Under the pieces are notes generated by a model, which did not search any database, was not told where the DNA came from, and worked only from the letters and a program-made list of their open reading frames with translations. From a bacterium UBP3_UBA1247 (GTDB lineage: Bacteria; UBA3054): DNA of 7,257 nucleotides. The stretch covers positions 4,974-12,230 of the forward strand of contig DBWD01000100.1 in assembly GCA_002308555.1 (NCBI GenBank), given 5' to 3'. A program made the position numbers and the translations under genes. This document shows, piece by piece, positions 1 to 6,903 of this stretch (the first letter of the stretch is position 1; each line of letters opens with the position of its first letter).

Positions 1-134
1 TCCGGGGTGCGGTGGGCGCTCATGACGGAGACCTCGCAGCCTACGCCGTAGTTGTCCAAGACTTCCTTGCAGCTTTTCATGACGCTCTCATCGGAAGGGC
101 TTCCGTAAACTATTCCGACTTTTATTTCGCTCAT
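1..134 (-). CDS. purE: PurE, N5-carboxyaminoimidazole ribonucleotide mutase, N-terminal part (cut by window edge)
   Basis: The reverse-strand reading from the ATG at 134-132 gives 44 residues before the window ends. They begin MSEIKVGIVYGSPSDE and end in SAHRTP. The glycine-rich GSxSD phosphate-binding segment (residues 11-15) followed about 25 residues later by SAHRTP is the signature of PurE. The family interconverts N5-CAIR and CAIR (class I) or carboxylates AIR directly (class II) in cytoplasmic purine synthesis. AHRTP, rather than the AHKT seen in class II enzymes, favours class I, although the residue after SD is Glu where class I often has Trp or Leu. The start codon overlaps the hpt stop as ATGA, so translation is probably coupled. 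About three quarters of the protein lies outside the window, so its completeness cannot be judged. Confidence 0.9.
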   Translation of the reverse strand, partial: MSEIKVGIVYGSPSDESVMKSCKEVLDNYGVGCEVSVMSAHRTP

Positions 135-658
135 TCTTCCTCCTTGATGAGTTTTGCCACGAACGGCAGGTTGCGGTATTTCTGGTTGTAGTCGGCCCCG
201 TAGCCGATAATGAAATCATCCCCGGCGGTCATGCCCGTGAACTTGACGTTCAGCTCTTCCGTCCTTTTGAACTTTTTGTCCAGAAGCACGCAGGCCTCGA
301 CCTGCGCCGGCCCCATTTCGGAGTAGACCTCGAAAGCTTTTTTCAGCGTCCTTCCGGTCTCCAGGATCGTGTCCACCAGCAGCACGTATTTGCCCCGGCA
401 GTCGATTTGGGGCGGAAGCAGGCACTTCACGTTCCCGGAGCTCTTGTCGCCTTCGTAGGAAGCGCACTCGATGAAATCCACCTCCGCTTCCACGCCGCGC
501 TCCGCGAGCGCGCGCGAAAGATCGCTGACAAAATGCACGCAGGCTTTCAGTATCCCCGTGATTATCAGGGGCCTTCCGGCGCAGTCGGCGACCACTTCCG
601 AAGCCAGCCGCTCCACCACGCTTTTGACCTGCATTTCCGTCATGATGATCTCGTACAT
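131..658 (-). CDS. hpt: Hypoxanthine(-guanine) phosphoribosyltransferase, divergent PRPP loop
   Basis: This 175-residue protein has the usual length and layout of bacterial HPRT, a cytoplasmic salvage enzyme making IMP or GMP from hypoxanthine or guanine and PRPP. Visible landmarks are the ITGILKAC segment (33-40; the family usually has LKG), the flexible loop SYEGDKSSGNVK (67-78), the PRPP segment LVDTILETGRTL (94-105), the purine-binding lysine in LLDKK (Lys128) and the C-terminal FIIGYGADYNQKYRNLP (149-165). The odd feature is the PRPP segment. The family has two consecutive acidic residues and a catalytic Asp (VEDIIDTG or VDDILDTG), whereas here they are Asp96-Thr97 and Glu100. AAAGGA lies 7 nt before the ATG, supporting this start. 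It follows nusB by 28 bp and overlaps purE by 4 bp. Family membership is certain; base specificity is not. Confidence 0.92.
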   Translation of the reverse strand: MYEIIMTEMQVKSVVERLASEVVADCAGRPLIITGILKACVHFVSDLSRALAERGVEAEVDFIECASYEGDKSSGNVKCLLPPQIDCRGKYVLLVDTILETGRTLKKAFEVYSEMGPAQVEACVLLDKKFKRTEELNVKFTGMTAGDDFIIGYGADYNQKYRNLPFVAKLIKEEE

Positions 659-686
659 GATTTATCCTTTCTTGTTGGGGCGGGAA

Positions 687-1439
687 TCAGGAGAAAAGCT
701 TGTCGAGCTCCTTCTGCTCGTCCCGTTCTTTTTCCCGCTGTTCTTTTGATTCTTCCCACTCTTTCTTCTGCTTTTCCTTTTTCTCTTTCCACTCCGCTTC
801 CCTTTTCGCCTCCTCCTCGGCCCGCTGCGCCTCTTTCTTGGCGAAGCGTTCCATTTCCTCGGCGGCGAATTTCTTCAGGTAGCGGCGGTTCTTTTTCCCG
901 GGCTTTTTGCCCTGGCCGTCGGCGGACGCTTCCGGATCCTTCTTCAGTTTCTGGGGATCCGGCTGGCTCTCCGTCCTTTCCAATCCGTTCACTTCCGCGT
1001 TCACCGCGTCGAGGATGCCGTTGATGAAATGGCCGGAATCTTTGGTTCCGTAGATCTTCGCTATCTCTATCGCCTCGTTGATGGCGACGATGGCGGGGAT
1101 CTTCTCCATCTTTTCGCGGGACGCGGAGCGTCTCCTCTTCTCGTCGTCCACGGCGAACTCGTAGACCGCCACCCGCATGATCTCCATGTCCACCATGGCG
1201 ATCCTTTCCCTGTCCCAGTGGTGGGTGTGGCGGTTTATGATCTCGTCGATCTCACTAAGGTTCCGGACGACTCCGCCGGCGATGAACTCGGCATAATCAA
1301 AGATCTTCCCTCTGTCCCGAAAAGGCCTGACGAAAAACTCGCATATCCTTTTCCCTTCGGCGACGTCGTTGGTTTTCTGCATGTCCATGGCGTAGAGCAT
1401 GCACAAAGCCAGCACGCGCGACTTGCGTCTTGGCAGCAT
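687..1439 (-). CDS. nusB: NusB antitermination factor with long charged C-terminal tail
   Basis: Residues 1-151 are a NusB domain. They include the basic N-terminus with ALCMLYAMD (11-19), the helix containing WDRERIAMVDMEIMRVAVYEF (75-95), and IPAIVAINEAIEIAKIYG (114-131) followed by FINGILDAV (138-146). NusB with NusE (S10) binds boxA RNA and supports rRNA antitermination. Two things are unusual. A basic insertion of about a dozen residues (98-111, KRRRSASREK) sits where bacterial NusB has a short turn. After residue 151 there is a Pro/Lys/Gly-rich linker (152-186) and then about 64 residues almost entirely of Glu, Lys, Arg, Gln and Ala (187-250), probably one long charged helix. Ordinary NusB is about 130-160 residues; this one is 250. 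The start has an AAGGAT Shine-Dalgarno overlapping the ribH stop, 7 bp upstream. It is clustered with ribH, as in many bacteria. Confidence 0.92.
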   Translation of the reverse strand: MLPRRKSRVLALCMLYAMDMQKTNDVAEGKRICEFFVRPFRDRGKIFDYAEFIAGGVVRNLSEIDEIINRHTHHWDRERIAMVDMEIMRVAVYEFAVDDEKRRRSASREKMEKIPAIVAINEAIEIAKIYGTKDSGHFINGILDAVNAEVNGLERTESQPDPQKLKKDPEASADGQGKKPGKKNRRYLKKFAAEEMERFAKKEAQRAEEEAKREAEWKEKKEKQKKEWEESKEQREKERDEQKELDKLFS

Positions 1440-1446
1440 ACTATCC

Positions 1447-1971
1447 TTAGATTTGTTGATAGAGGCTTATCATCTCGATGGCGGACAGCGTGGCGTCCCA
1501 GCCCTTGTTGCCGGCCTTGGAGCCGGCCCTTTCCACGGCCTGCTCGATGGTGTCGCAGGTCAGGACGCCGAAGGTCATGGGAACTCTCGTCTGCTGCATG
1601 GCCGCCTGGGCTATGCCCTTGGCGCTTTCCGCCGCCACGAACTCGAAGTGCGGCGTGGCGCCCCTGATGACGGCGCCCAGGCAGACCACGGCGTCCACCA
1701 TGTCGCTATCGGCGAGCTTCATGGCCGTGGGCGGGATCTCCCAGGCGCCGGGCACGAAGACCACGTAGACGTCCTCCTCCACTCCGCCGTGTCTTTTCCA
1801 GCAGTCAAGGGCGCCTTCCAAAAGCTTTCCGGTTATGATCTCGTTGAACCTGCTGATGACGATGCCCAGCCTCGGTCTGTCACTATTTGATTTGAAGTTG
1901 TCATTGCACCGAAAGTTTTTGTTTTTTGCCGCCCTGTCCAAGGTCAGCATTCCTTCGATTTTATTGTACAT
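1447..1971 (-). CDS. ribH: 6,7-dimethyl-8-ribityllumazine synthase (RibH)
   Basis: RibH condenses 5-amino-6-ribitylaminouracil with 3,4-dihydroxy-2-butanone 4-phosphate to form the lumazine precursor of riboflavin, usually in a pentameric or icosahedral assembly. From the start chosen here the protein has 174 residues. Family motifs are RFNE (41-44), VPGAWEIP (73-80), [11 protein letters not shown] (99-109, with the catalytic-type His108), TFGVLT (133-138) and [10 protein letters not shown] (148-157). The ATG at 1971 is preferred over an in-frame one at 2019 because AAGGAGG lies 4 nt before it, while the 2019 start would lie inside ribBA. The N-terminus keeps the usual IEG strand (5-7), then has roughly 20 extra polar residues (about 11-31) before [10 protein letters not shown]. 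It starts 10 bp after ribBA, whose product supplies one of its two substrates. Confidence 0.95.
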   Translation of the reverse strand: MYNKIEGMLTLDRAAKNKNFRCNDNFKSNSDRPRLGIVISRFNEIITGKLLEGALDCWKRHGGVEEDVYVVFVPGAWEIPPTAMKLADSDMVDAVVCLGAVIRGATPHFEFVAAESAKGIAQAAMQQTRVPMTFGVLTCDTIEQAVERAGSKAGNKGWDATLSAIEMISLYQQI

Positions 1972-1975
1972 GGTT

Positions 1976-1982
1976 CCTCCTT
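1976..1982 (-). promoter_or_regulatory. Strong ribosome binding site of ribH
   Basis: On the minus strand AAGGAGG ends 4 nt before the ATG at 1971 and overlaps the last base of the ribBA stop codon. It decides the ribH start in favour of 1971 and suggests tightly coupled translation of ribBA and ribH. Confidence 0.85.
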
Positions 1983-3184
1983 TAGAGAAGATGTCCCATC
2001 TTCTCCGATTTTGTTTCAAGGTAATGTTTGTTGTATTCGTTGGGTTCCGTCTTCAGCGGGACCCTTTCCACGATCTCCAGGCCGTGGCCCGAAAGACCGG
2101 CGAGTTTCTTGGGGTTGTTGGTCATGAGCTTCATTTTTCTCACGCCCAGGTCGGAAAGCATCTGGGCGCCGAAGCCGTAGTCCCTGAGATCCGGCGGGAA
2201 GCCAAGATGGATGTTGGCCTCCACCGTGTCCTCGCCCTTGTCCTGCAGGGCGTAGGCCTTGATCTTGGCGGGAAGCCCGATGCCGCGGCCCTCCTGACGC
2301 AGGTAAACGAGAACGCCCCTGCCTTCCTCCGCTATTTTGCGCATGGCCAGCTCCAGCTGTTCCCCGCAGTCGCAGCGGCGGGAGAAAAGCGCGTCCCCGG
2401 TCAGGCATTCCGAGTGGACCCTGACCAGCACGGGCTCGTCGCCCTTTATTTCGCCCATGACCAGCGCCAGGTGATGCTGTGCGTCGATCCGGGACTCGAA
2501 AAGATGCACTTTAAAGTTGCCGAATTTGGTTGGCAGATCCGCCTGGGAAGTCTCTGCGATGAGGCGCTCGGTCTGGCGGCGGTATTCGATGAGCTTGGCC
2601 ACGGTGAATATCTTCAGGTCAAGTTCCTTCGCCAGCTCTATCAGCCTGTCCAGCCTGGCCATGGTGCCGTCTTCCTTCAGGATCTCGCAGAGAACGCCGC
2701 AGGGCTTTTTTCCCGCCAGCCTGGCCAGGTCCACCGCCGCCTCCGTGTGGCCGCTCCTTTTCAGGACGCCGCCCTCCTGGGCGCGCAGCGGGAAGATGTG
2801 CCCCGGCATGCCGAACATTTCGGAAGAGGCGTCATCCCGGCAGAACTGTTTTATCGTCTCCGCCCTGTCGAAGGTGGAGATCCCGGTGGTGGCGTTTTCG
2901 AGGGCGTCTATGGACACGGTGAAGGCCGTGCCCAGCCTGGCGGTGTTCCGGGAGACCATCATGGGGATGCCGACCTTGTCCAGCTTGGCGGCCGTGGCGG
3001 GCAGGCAGACCAGCCCGCGCCCCCGGGTGACCATCAAATTGATCCTCTCCGGGGTGACGCATTCCGCCGCCATGACGAAGTCGCCCTCGTTCTCGCGGTC
3101 CTCGTCGTCTGTCACGATCAGGACGCCGCCCCGGCGTATGATCTCTATAGCCTCGGGTGCCTCTACAAAAACGCTGTCCGGCAT
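1982..3184 (-). CDS. ribBA: Bifunctional RibBA: 3,4-dihydroxy-2-butanone 4-phosphate synthase / GTP cyclohydrolase II
   Basis: This 400-residue two-domain protein supplies both starting materials of riboflavin. The N-terminal RibB domain (about 1-203) converts ribulose 5-phosphate to DHBP and shows [10 protein letters not shown] (26-35), RGLVCLP (56-62), TGIS..DR (100-107), PGHIFPL (127-133) and GHTEAAVDL (145-153). The C-terminal RibA domain (about 207-400) opens GTP. It shows the zinc-binding cysteines in SECLTGD (Cys260) and RCDCG (Cys271, Cys273), [10 protein letters not shown] (295-304), [19 protein letters not shown] (319-337) and MTNNPKK (354-360). All expected catalytic and metal-binding motifs are present, so both activities are likely. 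The ATG has GAGGA 5 nt upstream, inside the end of the preceding gene, whose stop is 1 bp away. No FMN riboswitch precedes the operon. Confidence 0.97.
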   Translation of the reverse strand: MPDSVFVEAPEAIEIIRRGGVLIVTDDEDRENEGDFVMAAECVTPERINLMVTRGRGLVCLPATAAKLDKVGIPMMVSRNTARLGTAFTVSIDALENATTGISTFDRAETIKQFCRDDASSEMFGMPGHIFPLRAQEGGVLKRSGHTEAAVDLARLAGKKPCGVLCEILKEDGTMARLDRLIELAKELDLKIFTVAKLIEYRRQTERLIAETSQADLPTKFGNFKVHLFESRIDAQHHLALVMGEIKGDEPVLVRVHSECLTGDALFSRRCDCGEQLELAMRKIAEEGRGVLVYLRQEGRGIGLPAKIKAYALQDKGEDTVEANIHLGFPPDLRDYGFGAQMLSDLGVRKMKLMTNNPKKLAGLSGHGLEIVERVPLKTEPNEYNKHYLETKSEKMGHLL

Positions 3185-3185
3185 C

Positions 3186-3881
3186 TTATTCCTCTTCGCT
3201 CAGATCCGATTCCTTGAAGTTTTTCATGGCTTCCTGAAGCTGCTTGGGGTCCATGCTCTTCAGTTTGTCAACCACGGCGTTGTTGTCGATTCTGACGATG
3301 AACTTGCCGCCTTCCAGCCAGCAGTCCACCACGTTCAGATATTCCAGGGGCGACTGCCCCATGACCTTGAAATAATAATACTGGCGGAGGAAGGGCACTC
3401 TCCTCAGGTCGAAGTTGACTTTCCCCTCCTTCTGCAAAATGCCCTCTATCATGGGCTGGATCTCTTTTGAGAACTCGTCCTTGTAAGGGGTCTTCTTTTC
3501 GTTGAAGCCCATGATCTGCCTGAGCAGCGTCCCAAGGGTGACGCAGACCGCGGCATAGACGCCCCAGCTGATAGGCTCGTCGCCGCAGTTGAAGATAAAG
3601 GCTTTTTTCTGGGGCGTCCAGATCATCTTGTCGAAGCCCAGCAGCCTTTTTTCCGTTTCCCTGCCGTCGGAATAGGAAACCTTAACTTCCACGCCGTCCC
3701 TGCTCAGGTCCACGGAGGCCTTCTTGACGCCGTTCTTGCCGTTCAGGCACTGCTCTATGAGATCGTTGACCGCCCCTTCCTTGACGGGGGTCTTCAGATC
3801 GCGCATGTTCTCGATAGCCTTCTCCATGACGGATTCCGTCACTTTCCCTTTGATGCCAGAGAAAAAATCTCCGATACCCAT
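3186..3881 (-). CDS. Unknown protein, first gene of the riboflavin operon
   Basis: I do not recognise this 231-residue protein. It opens with a possibly amphipathic segment, MGIGDFFSGIKGKVTESVMEK (1-21). Next come alternating strand-like segments (SVDLSRDGVEVKVSYSDG, 56-73) and a charged stretch, then a hydrophobic stretch at 104-125 containing WGVYAAVCVTLGTLL, which could be a buried helix or a weak membrane-associated one. A further helical and strand region ends in a helix with an acidic tail (DLSEEE). There is no signal peptide, lipobox or recognisable nucleotide-binding motif. The ATG at 3881 is preferred over an upstream in-frame ATG (3947) because AAGGAG lies 7 nt before it and the -10 box would fall inside the longer reading frame. 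It is 1 bp from ribBA and shares its promoter, so it is co-expressed with riboflavin synthesis. A role there is only inferred. Confidence 0.85.
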   Translation of the reverse strand: MGIGDFFSGIKGKVTESVMEKAIENMRDLKTPVKEGAVNDLIEQCLNGKNGVKKASVDLSRDGVEVKVSYSDGRETEKRLLGFDKMIWTPQKKAFIFNCGDEPISWGVYAAVCVTLGTLLRQIMGFNEKKTPYKDEFSKEIQPMIEGILQKEGKVNFDLRRVPFLRQYYYFKVMGQSPLEYLNVVDCWLEGGKFIVRIDNNAVVDKLKSMDPKQLQEAMKNFKESDLSEEE

Positions 3882-3888
3882 CTGAATT

Positions 3889-3894
3889 CTCCTT
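3889..3894 (-). promoter_or_regulatory. Ribosome binding site of the first gene in the leftward operon
   Basis: On the minus strand AAGGAG lies 7 nt before the ATG at 3881, within an A-rich stretch. It fixes the start at 3881 rather than at the upstream ATG at 3947, which overlaps the promoter. Confidence 0.85.
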
Positions 3895-3918
3895 TTTATA
3901 CTGTTGATTAATATTGAG

Positions 3919-3947
3919 ATTATACCACAAACCGCCCCTGCGCGCAA
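3919..3947 (-). promoter_or_regulatory. Housekeeping-type promoter of the leftward operon
   Basis: Read on the minus strand, a perfect TATAAT (3924-3919) is preceded by the extended -10 TGG and, after a 17-bp spacer, by a weak -35 TTGCGC (3947-3942). Transcription would start near 3912, leaving an untranslated leader of about 30 nt. That is too short for an FMN riboswitch or a long attenuator. It should drive the unknown gene, ribBA, ribH, nusB, hpt and purE. Confidence 0.7.
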
Positions 3948-4006
3948 CGAGAGAAAAAGCCCGGAGACACGGGGCGCGGCCGCTTCTTTTCCCGCCCTAT
4001 TTCTCC

Positions 4007-4035
4007 TTGACTGAGCACCGTCTTTGTGCTAAAAT
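4007..4035 (+). promoter_or_regulatory. Housekeeping-type promoter of trpB
   Basis: TTGACT (4007-4012), a 17-bp spacer and TAAAAT (4030-4035), preceded by the extended -10 motif TGC (4027-4029), make a near-consensus sigma70-type promoter. Transcription would start near 4042, giving trpB a leader of about 100 nt. It diverges from the leftward promoter, with start sites about 130 bp apart. I see no clear operator repeat between them. Confidence 0.7.
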
Positions 4036-4060
4036 TCAAAAGATAATAAACAATAAGCAG

Positions 4061-4081
4061 AGCCGTCTTTACACGGTTTTT
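4061..4081 (+). terminator. Possible small terminator hairpin in the trpB leader
   Basis: AGCCGT (4061-4066) can pair with ACGGTT (4073-4078, one G-U pair) around a 6-nt loop, and TTTTT follows at 4077-4081. This is the shape of a weak intrinsic terminator about 20 nt after the predicted transcription start. A second GC-rich hairpin follows (CCCGC 4084-4088 with GCGGG 4093-4097, or alternatively CGACC 4088-4092 with GGTCG 4096-4100). The leader has no ATG and no Trp codons, so ordinary leader-peptide attenuation does not apply. The stem is short and this may be chance. Confidence 0.3.
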
Positions 4082-4141
4082 CCCCCGCGACCGCGGGTCG
4101 GCAAAAAGCCCAGCGGCGGCCTAACCTGAAATAAAGAAAAC

Positions 4142-5374
<1,233 letters not shown>

Positions 5375-5393
5375 TTTAACAAGAGGTACTATC

Positions 5394-5882
5394 ATGATCA
5401 GGAATTTAATTATCGTCGTTTTGGGAGCTATACTGCTCGTTACCGGCTGCACCACCACTGAAAGACACGTAGGATACGGCACCGCCGTCGGCACCACCCT
5501 GGGCGCCGGCCTGGGCGCCGGCATTGGCGCTATCATCGGCAATCAAGTCGGACATCCGGGCGCGGGTGTCGCCATCGGCTCAGGCATAGGCGCCGGCATC
5601 GGCGCCCTGGTCGGCGGCAGCACCGGTTACGCCACCGGACAGGCCGCGGAAGCCAACGAAAAAGCTGACGCGGCTTTGGAGATCGCCCAGCAGACCCAGT
5701 ACCAGCAGCAACAGCAGTACCAGCAGCAGTACACCTCCGTTCCCGCCGCCACCATCGCTCCCAGCGCCCAGCAGGCCAACAACGTTTACGCCTGCCCGCA
5801 CTGCGGCAAACTGGTGACCATCAACGTCAAAGGCCAGAGAGTCCGCTGCCCCTACTGCAACAACGACATCATCGCCCAGTAA
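5394..5882 (+). CDS. Glycine-zipper lipoprotein with C-terminal zinc-ribbon-like motif
   Basis: The 162-residue product starts with a lipoprotein signal. It has a basic MIRN, a hydrophobic stretch (5-16) and the lipobox LVTGC with Cys19 as the lipidated residue. Residues 27-82 are a glycine zipper of many GxxxG-type repeats in two hydrophobic halves split by NQVGHPGAG, as in outer-membrane lipoproteins such as the SlyB/OmpA-like glycine-zipper families. Next come an Ala/Glu-rich helix (84-100), a Gln-rich linker (99-113) and a Pro/Ala-rich stretch. The tail has CPHC (134-137) and CPYC (152-155), a CxxC-N14-CxxC zinc-ribbon pattern that is unusual in an exported protein. AAGAGG lies 7 nt before the ATG. 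It sits 19 bp after trpB and 1 bp before the next gene, so it is in the same operon. The function is unknown; an envelope-stabilising or metal/redox role is a guess. Confidence 0.88.
   Translation: MIRNLIIVVLGAILLVTGCTTTERHVGYGTAVGTTLGAGLGAGIGAIIGNQVGHPGAGVAIGSGIGAGIGALVGGSTGYATGQAAEANEKADAALEIAQQTQYQQQQQYQQQYTSVPAATIAPSAQQANNVYACPHCGKLVTINVKGQRVRCPYCNNDIIAQ
5688..5732 (+). repeat. CAG/CAA/TAC-rich tract coding for the Gln-rich linker
   Basis: A run of mostly CAG codons, interrupted by ACC, CAA and TAC, codes for residues 99-113 of the lipoprotein (Gln with scattered Tyr and Thr). Such triplet tracts can change length by slippage in frame, so the linker length may vary between strains. Confidence 0.6.
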
Positions 5883-5883
5883 G

Positions 5884-6729
5884 ATGCGCGTCCTTGATCC
5901 GGCCGTACTGGAAGACGCGGTCCGCGAACTTTTGAAGCGCGCCTGCGCCGCCCTTCCCAAGGGCGTGCGCGGCGCGCTTGAAAACGCCCAAAGCCAAAAA
6001 GGCAACACCGAGCGCGCGCAAAAAGTCCTGGATCTGATCTGCGAGAACGCCAGATTGGCCGAGGAGGAAAACCTCCCCGTCTGCCAGGACACCGGATCCA
6101 CCGTCATCTTTTTGGAATGGGGCGCCCAGGTCGTCCTCAAGGAAGGCACCCTTCAGGAAGCCTGCGACAAAGGCGTGAGAAGAGCCGTCGAGGAAGCCTA
6201 CCTCAGACGCTCCATAGTCAGGGATCCCCTTGACAGAGTAAACACCAACGACAACACGCCCGCCCTTCTCACCGTCATTCCAACCGAGGGCGAAAAAGTA
6301 AAAGTGACCGTCCTCCCCAAGGGCGCCGGCTGCGAGAACATGACGAAACTTATCATGCTCAAACCCGCGGACGGAAAGGAAGGCGTCAAGGCCGCCGTCA
6401 TCGACGCGGTCAAAAGTTCCGGCGGCAACGCCTGTCCCCCGCTCGTCGTCGGCGTCGGCATCGGCGGAGACGGCTCCAAGGCCCCTACTCTTTCCAAAAA
6501 GGCCCTTTTAAGAGAGATCGGGCATAGGAACCCTGATCCCTTCTACGCCGCCTTTGAAGAGGAACTGAAGGCCGAATTGAACGAGACAGGACAAGGCCCC
6601 TTAGGCCTGGGCGGCTCCCCCACCGTTCTCGACCTTTTCATCGAGAAAGCCCCCTGCCACATCGCCAGCCTCCCCGTGGCCGTTTCCCTCAACTGCCACG
6701 CCGCCCGCTGCGCCTCGAAAGAACTGTAA
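5884..6729 (+). CDS. Class I (Fe-S) fumarate hydratase / L(+)-tartrate dehydratase, alpha subunit
   Basis: This 281-residue protein is the alpha (N-terminal) part of the two-subunit, oxygen-sensitive [4Fe-4S] hydro-lyases. These interconvert fumarate and malate or dehydrate L-tartrate. Motifs are PVCQDTG (65-71), NTNDNTPA (120-127), LPKGAGCEN (144-152), ACPPLVVGVGIGG (183-195), TGQGPLGLGG (235-244), and APCHIASLPVAVSLNCHAAR (256-275). Cys67, Cys184 and Cys271 match the three conserved cluster cysteines, so the cluster site looks intact. Deviations include KGAGCEN where KGGGSEN is usual, and CHAARC near the end. The beta subunit normally follows directly, but here the next 174 bp hold no gene and the next gene is on the other strand. 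The start is 1 bp after the lipoprotein stop with no clear Shine-Dalgarno, suggesting coupled translation. Fumarase versus tartrate dehydratase cannot be decided from this subunit. Confidence 0.92.
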   Translation: MRVLDPAVLEDAVRELLKRACAALPKGVRGALENAQSQKGNTERAQKVLDLICENARLAEEENLPVCQDTGSTVIFLEWGAQVVLKEGTLQEACDKGVRRAVEEAYLRRSIVRDPLDRVNTNDNTPALLTVIPTEGEKVKVTVLPKGAGCENMTKLIMLKPADGKEGVKAAVIDAVKSSGGNACPPLVVGVGIGGDGSKAPTLSKKALLREIGHRNPDPFYAAFEEELKAELNETGQGPLGLGGSPTVLDLFIEKAPCHIASLPVAVSLNCHAARCASKEL

Positions 6730-6811
6730 TACCGTTCTCTTCTTGTTCTTTTTTTCCCTTCCAATCGAACTAAGAAGAAATCCTTTTTTGCTGCTCCCTA
6801 TTTCTATTTCT

Positions 6812-6842
6812 CACATATGTTCCAAAATGGAACATGTGCTTT
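6812..6842 (+). terminator. Inverted repeat, probable terminator of the rightward operon
   Basis: TGTTCCA (6818-6824) pairs with TGGAACA (6828-6834) around an AAA loop. The stem extends through CACA (6812-6815) and TGTG (6835-6838) with a 2-nt TA bulge, making an 11-bp hairpin. CTTTT follows. It lies about 80 bp after the fumarase stop and could serve as its intrinsic terminator, though the U-tract is short. A regulator-binding dyad is the alternative. Confidence 0.5.
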
Positions 6843-6869
6843 TGGAGCTTAATTCACTGTTTATAAATA

Positions 6870-6899
6870 AATGCAAAGTGCAAAATTTGCACATTGCTT
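6870..6899 (-). terminator. Inverted repeat, probable terminator of the leftward ORF6N-type gene (perhaps bidirectional)
   Basis: GTGCAAA (6878-6884) and TTTGCAC (6886-6892) form a perfect dyad around one A. Flanking GCAA (6873-6876) and TTGC (6894-6897) extend it to 15-base arms with two mismatches. It begins 5 bp past the stop of the minus-strand gene, and on that strand a T-rich stretch follows. On the + strand TTTT (6898-6901) follows too, so it may stop transcription in both directions. Confidence 0.5.
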
Positions 6900-6903
6900 T
6901 TCG

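Larger units (their letters stand above)
6730..6903. other. AT-rich convergent intergenic spacer
   Basis: This gene-free spacer lies between two converging genes. Its first half is strongly pyrimidine-rich on the + strand, including seven T at 6749-6755. Its second half holds two inverted repeats (6812-6838 and 6870-6899). Base composition drops from GC-rich to AT-rich here and stays AT-rich to the window end, marking the edge of the accessory gene. I see no gene, tRNA or clear attachment site. Confidence 0.7.

Noticed and set aside
690..881. Purine-rich minus strand tract as a triplex-forming or regulatory element
   Set aside because: The strand bias is explained by the Glu/Lys/Arg codons of the NusB tail.
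407..1024. + strand open frame opposite hpt and nusB
   Set aside because: It spans two clearly real minus-strand genes and gives a Ser/Arg/Pro-rich translation without motifs.
1835..3217. Long open frame on the + strand (460 codons) opposite ribBA
   Set aside because: It is antisense to ribBA, whose protein matches all RibB and RibA motifs. The + strand translation is low in recognisable motifs and arises from GC-rich codon bias in the opposite frame.
3882..3947. N-terminal extension of the unknown protein from an ATG at 3947
   Set aside because: The extension overlaps the TATAAT box and its flanks, while the ATG at 3881 has a strong AAGGAG. The extension would not be on the transcript from that promoter.
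3882..3947. FMN riboswitch ahead of the riboflavin operon
   Set aside because: The predicted leader is only about 30 nt, far shorter than the RFN element, and I see none of its conserved stems upstream.
4036..4141. Classical trp leader-peptide attenuator
   Set aside because: The leader has no ATG after the predicted transcription start and no run of TGG codons.
5487..5640. GC-rich nucleotide repeat array in the lipoprotein gene
   Set aside because: The repeated GGCGCC-type units follow from the Gly-Ala-Gly codons of the glycine zipper and are not regular enough to be a separate repeat element.
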